From Mangifera indica (lineage: Eukaryota; Streptophyta; Magnoliopsida; Sapindales; Anacardiaceae), in the NCBI RefSeq assembly GCF_011075055.1, contig NC_058147.1:1364001-1428000 (forward strand): DNA of 64,000 bases, given 5' to 3'. Of this stretch, positions 37,702-48,873 are shown piece after piece (position 1 is the first letter of the stretch; every line of letters starts with the position of its first letter). The notes beneath the pieces were generated by a model, which saw only the letters and a program-made list of their open reading frames with translations, ran no database searches and was not told the origin of the DNA. The translations under genes and the position numbers were made by a program.

Positions 37702-38030
37702 GGCCAAAAGACTTACTCTTACATAAGGTCTAATGGATTTCCAAACTCTAAAGTTTAAAAAATTCAAATACGTAATTGTCATTCAATTTCTATCAAATTT
37801 TTATAGTAGTATAAATTGTAAAAATGTCATTTAATAATTTTATTTTAAAAAATAATTTTTTTTTATCTTTTCTTACTTTAGTTTTGAAAACTGATAATTT
37901 TCTTTTAGATTTAGAAAGTTACATTTTCTCCTATTTAGGATTTTCATCTTTTTTCCATTTGTAGCCACCCTCCAAATTTCTTCAACTTCAATTTCAATTT
38001 CACTCCCCTCTTCAACTTAAGTTTCTAGCA
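37702..38030. mobile_element. Left end of a long-TIR (MULE-like) element, degraded
   Basis: It begins GGCCAAAAGACTTACTCTTA and follows the family's subterminal order (AAAAATTCAAATAC, TCATTTAATAATTTT, then AAGTTACATTTTCTCC). The right end was not found. It is repeated in arm B from 59226. Confidence 0.4.
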
Positions 38031-39021
38031 TCCCTTTCGATATTTTCTCCCTCCATCTCCGATCTACTATTTTGCCTGAGACCTAATTGACGTCAACCTT
38101 GCCTTTTCTCTAATGCTCAAGTGCGATTTCTCTTTTGGTTACGTCACACAATTCTCCTCTCTCGAGTTCGTTGCGCATCTCCTTCTCTCCAGTTGGTCAT
38201 CTTGATTTTCTTTGACTACAAACACGATATTTGAGTTTTTCTCATCGACAAAATCATCTCCCTCTGATGTCTATGTTCTTGGCATTTCTTTTTGTTGTTT
38301 CAAAGATGCACACCAAACCAAGAGAAGAGAAATTGCACAATTCGAATCCAATCAAATACCATTGAAGACCATAATCTACTTTTTCTTTTATTTTTTTTTT
38401 CAAAACAGAAATTAATTTGTCTAATTCATTACTCTAAATTTTTCTTGGTATACTGTGTACATGTGATGCTGAAAATTTTAAATCTAAGAAGTTAAGAACC
38501 CATTCAACCGGAGTTGGTATTGCATCAGTTTCAATATTAAATCATCTTTAGCCAAAAACAAAAATTCAGTGGTGGATGTAGTTGAAATCTTGAAACGTTG
38601 CTTATTTTCTATATCATAAAATAACCGAATTTCAGAAGCATCCTAGATTTAAAGAACAATTAAATATTATAAAAATCCCTAAACCCTATCTATATCATCG
38701 TATCTTATATCACCGTCTTGTGTAATCCGTCTGAATATTTACAAGTTCTATTAGTAGAAAAAAAAATCACTTTCAAATGGCAATATATTAAGATGCTGTC
38801 CATTTCTGGAAAAGATTAGAAATTAAGTGCAAGCACCACACACGTAGATTGCCATAAATAATTCTGCCAAATTCTTTTTTTTTTTTAATGACTAGGACAA
38901 CCTCATCTGACTTTATCGGATAGATATGTATAATCGAATCAAATTCAAGTTACGTATTATTGTATAACTCATCTCACTTACGCCCTATACATATGTATCT
39001 TGAACTAAAATATATATGATA
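38031..39021. other. Intergenic; further copy of the P450 5' flank, split by the copia insertion
   Basis: The 67-codon plus-strand frames at 38212 and 38292 are not credible. From about 38640 the sequence matches P450 5' flanks (ATCACCGTCTTGTGTAATC, AAATGGCAATATATTAAGAT). It resumes after the copia at 43828, so it is the distal promoter region of P450-6. Confidence 0.6.
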
Positions 39022-39026
39022 TATGT

Positions 39027-39291
39027 TATAAAATTGAGAATATTGTTTTCTTATTATTTTAGAATACTGAACAGTACAATAGATACAGTTTATAGAGAAG
39101 ATATAACAGGAAATGAATCAATCAAATCCTTAACTAAATCAAATCAAATCCCTATAAATCAAATCAAATCAAATCCTAAATATATTATCTCTTAATATGC
39201 TCTGATATCCTTCATAATATAACAAAATCAAATCAACAATATAACATTCCTAATATAATAGAATCAAATCAGCAACAGAATCAAATCATCA
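39027..39291 (-). repeat. 3' LTR of copia copy A
   Basis: Rich in ATCAAATCAA repeats. It differs from the right LTR by several substitutions and by an extra ATCAA-type stretch near 39150-39170. The expected TATGAAATTG start has decayed to TATAAAATTG. Confidence 0.9.
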
Positions 39292-39303
39292 CTTCCTCTC
39301 AAG

Positions 39304-42300
39304 CTAGAGCATATAAATCATATGTACCAAGCTTGTTACAGATGAAATTAATTCGAGGCCCTCGAAGAGATTTAGTAAGTATATCTGCCAGCTGATTATT
39401 TGAACTGATATGACTTGTAGAGATACAACCGGACATAATCTTTCTCTCACAAAATGACAATCGATTTCTATATGTTTTGTTCTTTCGTGAAATATAGGAT
39501 TCGAAGAAATGTGAAGAACAACATGATTATCACAAAATAATAACATTTGTGATATTTCTGTAAACTTTAATTCTTGGATCAACTGCTTTAACCAGATAAG
39601 CTCACAAGTGACTAAGGCCATAGCACGATATTCTGCTTCTGCGTTAGATCTGGCAACAATATCTTGCTTTTTTACTTTTCCATGATACTAGATTTCCTCC
39701 AACTAATACACAACACCCAGAAGTAGAACGTCTGTCAGATGGAGAACCTGCCCAGTCAGCATCTGAATACCCAACGATCTGAGTATGCCCTTTATCCTCG
39801 TATACCAATCCTTTTCCAGGTGTTCTCTTAATGTACCTCAAAATCCGAATAACTGCATCCCAATTACTATCACATGGAGACTGAAGGAATTGACTTACCA
39901 CGCTGACAACAAAAGAAATATCTGGTCGTGTGATGGTGAGATAATTAAGTTTTCCAACGAGTCTTCGATATCTCCCAGGATCTGCAAGTGACTCCCCCTG
40001 TCCAGGTAAGAGCTTAGTATTAGGGTCCATAAGAGAGTCTATAGGTTTGCAATCTAACATCTCTGTTTCCTTTAGAATATCTAATGCATACTTCCTCTGA
40101 GAGATGACAATTTCAGTTTTAGACTGGGCGACTTCTATACCAAGAAAGTATCTGAGTGGGCCCAAATCTTTGGTTTGAAAATGACTAAACAAATGCCTCT
40201 TTAATTGCTCAATACCCTCCTGATCACTTCCTATAATAACAATATCATCTACATAGACCATTAGATAGATACATTGTCCGTGTAGAGTATGTCTATAGAA
40301 TACTGAATGATCAGATTCACTTCGTATCATGCTAAATTCTTGAATAACAGTACTAAACCGACCAAACCAAGCGCGAGGAGATTGTTTTAAACCATACAGA
40401 GAACGACGAAGTTTACAAACGAATCCAGACTCCCCCTGAGCTACAAAACTAGGAGGTTGCTCTATATAAATTTTTTCTTGCAGTTCACCATGAAGAAAGA
40501 CATTCTTGATATCTAACTGATGCAAAGGCCTATGGCCAATGGCAACCATAGAGAAAAATAAGTGAACAAAAGACATTTTAGCAACCAGAGAGAAAGTCTC
40601 ATAATAATCAAGACCGTATATCTGAGTGTATCCTTTAGCAACCAACCGTGCTTTCAATCTATCAACCTGACCATCAGGACCAACTTTAACAGTATAGATC
40701 CACCTACATCTAACCGTTGAGTGACCAGGAGGCAAAGGAATGAGGTCCCAAGTATTATTAGCATGTAAAGCAGACATCTCATCCACCATTGCTTGTCGCC
40801 TTTTGGGATCAGATAATGCCTCATGAACAGTAACAGGGGTAGATACAAAGAATAAAGTGGACACAAAGACATAGTATGGTGAAGATAAACGATAATAACT
40901 TAGAAAATTATAGATGGGATAAAGATTACGAGTTGAATGCATACCTTTGTGAATAGTGATGGGAAATTGATCATCAGGAGGTAAGACCACAGATACAGAA
41001 GATTCTAGAGCAGGAAGCCAGTGCACCGGGTCTTGAGAGACTGTTTCACCTGAAGGAGAAGCAAAACCATCACCTGTAGAATGACTAGTGGGTGTAAGAT
41101 CTGTACTAGTTGGAGATTGGTTAGTTGAAGACTGTGAATTTATTAGGGGAACAATATAGGACACAAGAAGAACTTCTGTAATAAGAGACTTGTCTAGTTG
41201 AGAAGAAGACGAAAAACAAAGAGAAACAAGACCATCACCTGTAGAATGACTAGTGGGTGTAAGATTTGTACTAGTTAAAGATTGGTTAGTTGAAGACTGT
41301 GAATTTATTAGGGGAACAATATAGGACACAGGAAGAACTTCTGTAATAAGAGACTTGTCTAGTTGAGAAGAAGACAAAAAATAAAGAGAAGACTAAAAAA
41401 ATATAATTTCTTCAGAAAAGTAGTAGCGACGTGTAATAGAAGAATAACATCAATAACCTTTCTGAATATGCGAGTATCCAAGAAAAACGCATTTAATGGA
41501 ACGAGCAAACAATTTATCTCGACTAGGAGATAAGTCGTGAACAAAACATGTACACCCAAAGACACGAGGTTGAAGAGGAAATAATGACTGATCATGAGAC
41601 AAAATAAAGTGAGGTACCTGATCCTGCAAGACTGAAGAAGACATTCTATTAATCAAGAAACAAGCAGTAAGAACAACATTAGCCTAAAAACGAAAAGGTG
41701 CATGACTATGTATGAGTAAGTATGGGCAGTTTCAATAAGATGCCTATTTTTACGTTCAACAATTCCATTTTGCTGAGGAGTATGAGCACAAGAGGATTGA
41801 TGTAGAATGCCTTTAGATGCTAGAAATTTAGTAAAGGGAGCAGAAAAATATTCACTGACATTATCACTACGAAGTGTACTAATAGTAATAGAGAATTGTG
41901 TTTCAACTTCAGCACAAAAGGATTGAAAAATAGAAAATAATTCAGATCTATTCTTCATTAAAAATAACCAAGTGCCATGCAAATAATCATCAATAAATGT
42001 AACAAAATATTGAAAACTTAAAGTATACACGACTCTGCTAGGACCCCATACATCAGAATGGACTAATTCAAAAGATGATGTAGTCCGATTATTGACACGT
42101 CTTGGAAAGGATATACGAGTATGTTTTCTAAGTTGACAAGACTCACAATTAAAGGATGATAAATGTGATAAACTAGAGACCATTTGTTATAGTTTTGATA
42201 AACTAAGGTGACTCAAACGATTGTAAAGAAACTTTGGAGACTTAGTGATGGCACATGCTACAGAATCAGGTGGATCTAGTCGGTAGAGGCCTTGTGACTC

Positions 42301-42931
42301 ACGTCGTGTGCCAATCATCTGACCCATATTGCGATCCTGTATAAGAACATAGTTATTAGTAAATGTAATTGTATAATTTAGGGAACAAGTTTGCTAACAG
42401 AAACAAAATTGATGGACAGCCAATGAGGTAAAAGACAGACTCCAAAGGCAAGAGTGGAAGAGGATAAGCACAACCTACTGCTTTGGCAATAATGATAGAT
42501 CCATTAGCTAATATTATAGTAGGTAAGGAAGTAGTCTCAGTAAAGTGAGAAAGTAGACGGGGGTTACCAGAGATGTGATTAAAGACACCGAAATCAAGGA
42601 TCCATGACTCGAAAGAAGAAGAGTGAGTGAGACATACAGCTGAATTACCCAGATGAGCAATCGAAGCAATAAAAGATGAAGATTGTTTTGTGTTTTGATA
42701 TCGGAGATAATCTTCAAGATCAGCACCTGTGAGTGTCAAAGATGGTGGAGACTACGCTCTAGATGAGTCAATAGGAGAATCATAAGTCTGAGCAATATTT
42801 GTAGTTTGAAGAGGACTACCATGGAGCTTATGACATTTGTCTTTGATGTGACCCCATTTGCGACAATAATTGCACTTTGGTCAATTTTCACGGTCACTAT
42901 GCTCACTTGGTTTGGAGCTTTCAATGGACAT
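39304..42931 (-). pseudogene. Degraded gag-pol of copia copy A
   Basis: Read on the minus strand: a CCHC zinc knuckle (CNYCRKWGHIKDKC, about 42876-42832), preceded by an in-frame stop; a protease segment WILDFGVFNHISG, where family members have DSGA-type residues, so the catalytic motif is altered; integrase with HSDVWGPS, LRSDNVSEYF and QQNGIVERKN (the D, D and E residues) at 42183-41653; RT at 40760-39950 with YVDDIVIIGSD; RNase H with [18 protein letters not shown], ending in CDNHVVLH. Frames break between protease and integrase, between integrase and RT (shared stop near 41380), and by a one-base insertion in a T-run near 39670, private to this copy. Confidence 0.9.
41066..41395. repeat. 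165-bp in-frame tandem duplication in copia copy A
   Basis: ACCATCACCTGTAGAATGAC occurs at 41066 and 41231. The two units encode a repeated 55-residue S/T-rich linker (STNQSPTSTDLTPTSHSTGD and its near copy) upstream of RT. Copy B has one unit (from about 62571), so the duplication is private to copy A. Confidence 0.85.
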
Positions 42932-43578
42932 GGTGAATCACGAATCAGAGAATAGAAAAAGCTTTTTTGGAACCAAGAAAAGTGAAGATCCGGAGAAACC
43001 GAGGCCCACAAATTGATTAGAAGACTATTGAATCATGAAACAAAGCCTTCGGAATGTGTGAACTATTCGGTGACATCATCGATGACGCGTGGAGCAACCA
43101 GTGGAGATGGGTCTTCAATAGAACTAACCACCGACGTCTACTGAGTCGATTGACGGTGGCGGTGTAGTTCCACGTGCGCCGGAACAGTAGATCAGAGATT
43201 ATGTTTCAAGCGAAAAAATGGTCGCGCGTGTAGAAGATTCTGGCATCGGATGACAGCAAACTCACCATAGATGGACTAGTCAGCGTTGTCTGAGTTCGAC
43301 GGAAGAGGCAGTGTCAGTGCACTATCGCCAGAATAAGAGATCGGCGTCGGAAGATACCGAGAGATTAAGCGGCACGTGTAGGCGCGTGGAACGTCGAACG
43401 ATGATGTTGCTTTAACGGATGCGTCGGCGAGAGAATCCTGATCACACTAGTATAGGCACGATCACCGGAAAAATAACAGAAGTACAATGATCGGAGAAAC
43501 AGTGGAGAAAAGACTTGGATTCGCCGGAAACTAAGTTGAGAACGCCGGAAATATTTTAAATGCTAGGCTTTGATACCA

Positions 43579-43822
43579 TATGAAATTGAGAATATTGTTT
43601 TCTTATTATTTTAGAATACTGAATAGTACAATATATACAGTTTACAGAGAAAATATAATAAGAAATGAATCAATCAAATCCTTAACTAAATCAAATCAAA
43701 TCAAATCCTAAATATATTATCTCCTAATATGTTCGATATCCTTCCTAATATAACAGAATCAAATCAACAATATAACCTTCCTAATATAACAGAATCAAAT
43801 CAGCAACAGAATCAAATCAACA
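43579..43822 (-). repeat. 5' LTR of copia copy A
   Basis: It spans TATGAAATTGAG to AAATCAACA. The minus-strand end TTTCATA joins the primer-binding site directly. Confidence 0.9.
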
Positions 43823-43849
43823 TATGTTTAATAAATATATTTAATTAAA

Positions 43850-44590
43850 GGCCAAATAACTATTTTCCACCCAAGGTTTGATGCAAATCCAATTTTTCAC
43901 CCACTAACTATTAAAAATTCAAATACTCACTCATTTTTTAAACTTTGTTATTATTGTCAGAGATAAAATCGTTATTTAGAAACATATTTTAGCATTATCC
44001 TTAAGTTTTTACATTTTTATTTTTATCTCCTAAACTTATATTTTTCAAGTTTAAAAGCTGATTTTTGTCCCCCCAAATCTAAAGTTATAAAACTCTATCT
44101 TTTTTTCATATAAGGTCCCCTCCACCCCCCCCCCCCCCCCTTCCCCTCCTTTCCCTCCGAAAATTTTTCAAAATTTTAGTTGCATCTCAGTCTTCCTTTC
44201 TCCTTCTCTCTAATAACAATTCGTTGCCACCAGTCGTTGATCTCTCCCTCTTGTCTTGCGAATACTTTCCCTTCCCTGTTCACTTGTCTTTGTCTTCAAC
44301 AAAGACGGTTCAAAAAAAAAAAAGACTAGTCGACTAAGAAGGCACGAGGGAGAGAATCAATGGTTGGTGATGGATGTTGGTCGCTAGAGATGAAGATTTG
44401 AAAACTGAAATTAATCAGAGGATAAACCGAGGTTTTTTAAAACTCTAAGAGGGTGATTATTTATGGCAAAAAGATGAGAGTTTTACAACCCTAAATTTTT
44501 AGGGGCTGGGAGGCGGGGGAAGGATAGTTTTTAATCCTAAAATATATAAAGTTATGGGATAGAAATAAAAATTTCAAAATGAAGGATGCA
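43850..44590. mobile_element. Long-TIR (MULE-like) element upstream of P450-6, right tip missing
   Basis: It starts GGCCAAATAACTATTTTCCA. The internal arms are complementary: the stretch around 43990-44090 (TTTTTATTTTTATCTCC, TTATAAAACTC) pairs with 44470-44590 in reverse. The extreme right terminus is not recognisable; it runs into a (TA)n tract. A poly-C run of 16 lies at 44125-44140. Confidence 0.55.
44125..44140. repeat. Poly-C tract (16)
   Basis: Homopolymer of 16 C within the long-TIR element; likely length-variable and prone to sequencing error. Confidence 0.9.
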
Positions 44591-44592
44591 TA

Positions 44593-44600
<8 letters not shown>

Positions 44601-44674
<74 letters not shown>
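44601..44674. repeat. (TA)n microsatellite, about 37 units
   Basis: Uninterrupted TA dinucleotides about 60 bases upstream of the TATA box of P450-6, preceded by TGTGTGTG. Open frames encoding IYIYIY on the minus strand are artefacts. Confidence 0.95.
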
Positions 44675-44675
<1 letters not shown>

Positions 44676-44734
44676 TTGATTAAAAACATATTGAAATAAT
44701 TTATTAAGGGTTGATACAGTAACTTTGAAGTCTT

Positions 44735-44740
44735 TATATA
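44735..44740 (+). promoter_or_regulatory. TATA box of P450-6
   Basis: CTTTATATAGAGG lies 40-50 bases before the ATG. It is a better match to the plant TATA consensus than the TATTTATT or TATTTAGT of the paralogs at the same position. Confidence 0.45.
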
Positions 44741-44779
44741 GAGGTTCTGGTTTTGCATTTCTAGTAAGACTCAAACACA

Positions 44780-46342
44780 ATGGCATTGCTAATTATCCTT
44801 CTGTTTCTTCCAATTTTCTTCTTCTTTCTTCTCCAAAAACAAAAAACACCCGAAAGTAATCGTCTGCCACCTGGTCCACGGGGGCTTCCCTTGATTGGCA
44901 ATTTGCACCAGTTTGATGGTTCAAACCCTAAAAAAGTGTGGAAACTATCTAAAAACTATGGCCCCCTGATGTCCTTGCGTCTTGGTTCAGTCCCAACCAT
45001 CTTAGTTTCATCAGCAAAAATGGCTAAAGAGGTCATGAAGACACATGATTTGGCGTGTTGTAGTAGACCTGCCTTGCTTGGCCAACAGACATTGTCTTAC
45101 AATGGCTTAGACTTGGCGTTTTCACCGTACGATGAATACTGGAGAGAGATAAGGAAGATTTGCGTTGTTCATCTCTTCAACTCAAACCGAGTGCAACAAT
45201 TTCGACCCATTAGAGAAGATGAAGTTGCTCGTCTGATGAAAAAGATATCTAAATCTATTGCAGCTTCTAAGCCAATCAACTTGAGTGAGCTTATGTTCTC
45301 TCTTACCAGCACCATTATTTGCAGGGTTGGATTTGGAAAGAGGCACGAGGAACAAGGAATTGAAAGAAGTAGATTCCAGGCTCTACTTAATGAAACTCAG
45401 GCCTTGTTTATAAGCTTCTTTTTTTCAGATTATTTTCCTTTCATGGGCTGGCTTGACAAGCTCACAGGAATGAGGCGTCGCCTCGACGACAACTTCAAGG
45501 CTTTTGACAAATTTTACCAAGAACTCATCGAAGAGCATTTAGATCCCAACAAACCTGAAAATGGTCAAGAGGATATAGTCGATGTTCTACTGCAAGTTCG
45601 GAAAGAGTGTGGATTTAAAATTGACCTCACTTTTGATCACATCAAAGCAGTGCTCATGGTATCATATTCTTCATTCATAAAGCAATTAGCTTCGAAATAC
45701 AATTAATATTTCTCTTTTTTTTCTTTGGTGCAGGATGTATTTGTTGGTGGGACAGATACGGCTGCAGCTACTGTGGTTTGGGCGATGACCTTGCTTTTGA
45801 AGAATCCTAGAGTAATGAAGAAAGTTCAAGAAGAAATTAGGTCTGAAGTTGGAAACAAAGGTTTTGTAGATGAAGATGATGTTCAGAATCTGCCATATCT
45901 TAAAGCTGTAGTGAAAGAGACGATGAGGCTGCAACCAACAGTTCCTTTTTTGGTCCCAAGAGAAACAATTGAGAAGTGCGTCATAGAGGGATATGAAATA
46001 CCCGCTAGAACACTCCTTATTGTGAATGCATGGGCTATAGGAAGAGACCCTGAAGCTTGGGAGAACCCAGAAGAGTTTTATCCTGAGAGATTCATTGGCA
46101 GCTCTATTGACTTTAAAGGGCAACACTTTGAGCTGATACCATTTGGTTCCGGTCGAAGAATTTGTCCAGGGTTATACATGGGAATTGCGAATGTTGACCT
46201 TGCACTTTCTAATCTTCTGTACAAATTTGACTGGGAAATGGTGCCTGGGATGAAGAAAGAAGACTTAGATTTTGATGTTCTACCAGGTCTTGCGATGCAC
46301 AAGAAAAATCCTCTCCGTCTGGTGGCCAGGAGCCATACATAA
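44780..46342 (+). CDS. Cytochrome P450, CYP83/CYP71B-like, intact; P450-6
   Basis: Exons 44780-45658 and 45734-46342 encode 495 residues; the intron of 75 bases is the shortest in the array. The motifs PPGPRGLPLIGN, WREIRK, KETMR, YPERF and FGSGRRICPG are complete. It is the most distinctive of the close paralogs at substrate-contact regions: I-helix GGTDTAAATVVWAM (others AGTDTSAAT), IPARTLLIVNAW (others IPPKTLVLVN) and C-terminal loop PGLAMHKKNPLRLVA (others PGITMHKKNPLLLMA). The 3' flank and the next gene are a duplicate of the P450-2/P450-3 pair. Its upstream region holds a copia element, a long-TIR element and a (TA)n tract, so its expression may differ from its sisters. Confidence 0.95.
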
Positions 46343-48812
46343 ATAAGGGTGCAGGAAACATTGAGCACATATATATATGTCAATGAAGTGTAGAGAAGCC
46401 GTGTGTGATCGATACTGCACTGCAGATCGAAGTTTAAAATAATGCTTCCCTTGTTTATTGTTCTTTCTTATAGATGCTCATGGCTATGTGCCTATTAATT
46501 GCAGCAACAGTTTCAAGTTTCAACTACTGATAAGAAATATCCCATTTTCATTCATAAACTGGTAATCTTAATAGGCAAAACCATAAAGGATAGACTCCAA
46601 TTGATTGAAAATTCATGCACTTGTAGAAGCTATAAATTTTGTTTGCATGTTTGAACTGAAAGAATTTCAGTCTTGTTTTTATTGCTTTTAGGGAATACAA
46701 CCCAGTTCAATCCTAAATTTTTTAATTTTATAGATACATTACAATTTCAAACCGCTTGCTTTTAGGGAAACCATACCAATATGATTAAAGAGTTGTTCAT
46801 CATGTGTTTAGAAACACCTAGTCTTAGCATTTCTTAGTTTGCAACAACTACAAAAGAGACCAAACTTTTGGTTGAGAAAGAAAAAGTAAGTTTGTAGTGC
46901 CAACTTTGATCGATTCTATGATTTTCAAGATTAATATTTGTGTAGATGGTTGTATCTATGTCTTCTACCCAAATTCGACCTGAACAACACCCAATTCAAA
47001 AATGAAAAACTAAAATTTTGAACGTGTTTAATATTTTTGTGGATTGGTGCATTAAATGTATTTTGAGTTCAAAAATTATTTTGAACATATTTAATATACG
47101 AATAATAAAATATTATAAAAAATAGACATATTTACTAACTAGTGGTGAGAGTAAAGACAAATGGTTGTCTTAATGAAAGTATAAAATCCATACTAAGATT
47201 ATACATGTATCTATCACACCCATCATCAGATGGATCTCTTACATATTTATAAACATTAATCTATCATTAAACAGTAAAAAAATAAAAATATATTATAGGA
47301 GGTCATTGCTTGAAAATGATATTTTAATTGTTAATAATCATAAAACATATAAATATTAGGAACGATGGAATAAGATGATAACAAGGGATTGTTATATTTG
47401 AGATAACATACATCATATAATTAATTTCTTTAAAAAATCCTTACCATATTAATAATTCTATATAGTTTTAAAAGCTATCATGACATGTAATTTGACTTTC
47501 TCATTAGCATATTAAGAAGCGCGGTATATATTATATTATATAAATAAAAAATATATATTTTAAAATATATAAAAAAATTATACATATTATATGATATAAT
47601 AAATATGATATAATATTATATATATTATTGATATAATTTTTTTAAATTAATGATAACACGATAATAATATATTTAAAAATTTGAATGATTTTTACAATAT
47701 TTTTTAAGATGTAATAATAATAATAATTTTTTAAAAAAATATTTTATAAATTAAAATGCAAACAAATTATGTTTTTGATAAACGATATAATAAGCGACCG
47801 ACTATCATGAGTCCTTTTCCTTAATTTTTTTTTCTTTTCCTTTCATTATTTTCCTTCTTCTCTCTTTGGTCTTATATGATCGATGCCCTTCTCCAATCGG
47901 TAAGCCGCTAGCTTCGCATCTTGAAGGTAGCACTACTAGGTGTTGAACAGTCGTTCAAAGCCAATATGGGTTGGCTATCATAAAATTTTAACATGTGACT
48001 CATCTTTAGGTTTACTTTCTCAGTTTCGCCATCTCTATCCGTCTCCCTTGCCTACGTGCTTTCCAATCAGACGAAAAATCACATCTACTCACGCCGATTT
48101 CCAACAATTAATTTATACATTTTTATTATTTTACATATTAAAATATTTAAAATATTTAAATTATTTTTATCTTTACCCTTATAAAAATTTATATTTATAA
48201 TTTTATATAAAATATAATTTATTATTGTTTAATATTATAATTTTATACTATTATATTATTTAATATTGTGATTTTATATTATTATATTCTTTGATATAAT
48301 TATAATGCAGTTAGAGTATTAATGGATAAAGTTATGTATAAGTTAACAAAGATATAAATTTAGATTAAAAAAAGCACAAAAAACGGGTTGATGAGAACAT
48401 TCACTCTTAGCACTTGCACCAACGGTAATCCGTTTTTCATGTATTTTCTATCTAAACTTAAATCTTAATCAATTTATTTTTAATTTTAACTATCAATAAT
48501 TCAGAAATAATACAACAATATTAAATAATATAATAATATAAAATCACAATATTAAATAATAATAAATTATATTTTATATAAAATTATAAACATAAACCTT
48601 TATAAAGTTAAAAATAATAGTAATTTAAATATTTTAACACATAAAATGAGAAAAATATTGAGGTTATAAAAATTGAGGTTATAAAAATTGTGGTGTAATA
48701 TATAAATACGTCCATTTTGGGTAAAAAATTTCAGTGACCTTATTTTGCCAGTTCACTATGTCTGCAGTCCAAGAAAAAATATATCACCCTTCTTCTAAGA
48801 CGGCCTGAAATC
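46343..48812. other. Spacer between P450-6 and broken P450-7; copy of 17955-20130
   Basis: No gene. It is colinear with the spacer after P450-2 but retains about 280 bases (47360-47640) that are replaced there by a short copied segment. Confidence 0.7.
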
Positions 48813-48820
48813 TATTTATT
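48813..48820 (+). promoter_or_regulatory. TATA-like box of P450-7
   Basis: TATTTATT followed by GGGGTTCTGGTTTGCC, as in front of the gene at 20192. Confidence 0.4.
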
Positions 48821-48873
48821 GGGGTTCTGGTTTGCCTTCGTTGTATGCATGTTAGCAGGCAACACATAACATA

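Larger units (their letters stand above)
32555..42650. repeat. Large segmental duplication, arm A (partner 54274-64000)
   Basis: Gene, 3' flank, 3'-exon fragment, exon-1 relic, 5'-flank copy and copia element occur in the same order and spacing as at 54274-64000. Arm A is 369 bases longer over the shared span. Two private tandem duplications (199 bp near 37082 and 165 bp near 41066) account for 364 of these. Low divergence by eye suggests a recent event. Confidence 0.9.
39027..43822 (-). mobile_element. Ty1/copia LTR retrotransposon, copy A, non-functional
   Basis: Two LTRs (39027-39291 and 43579-43822) are flanked by the 5-base TSD TATGT at 39022-39026 and 43823-43827. In minus-strand orientation the primer-binding site TGGTATCAAAGC (43578-43567), complementary to initiator tRNA-Met, abuts the 5' LTR. 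A purine tract GAGAGGAAG-like precedes the 3' LTR. The domain order protease, integrase, RT, RNase H is diagnostic of copia. The element lies in the 5' flank of P450-6. Stops and frameshifts in every domain make it non-autonomous. Confidence 0.93.

Noticed and set aside
38212..38495. Overlapping 67-codon plus-strand frames (also 59736 and 59816)
   Set aside because: Two overlapping frames in a duplicated, T-rich non-coding stretch; no domain.
39120..39300. ATCAAATCAA repeats considered as a CRISPR-like or satellite array
   Set aside because: They are internal to the copia LTR and lack regular spacers.
44552..44786. Frames encoding IYIYIY runs
   Set aside because: Translation of a (TA)n microsatellite.
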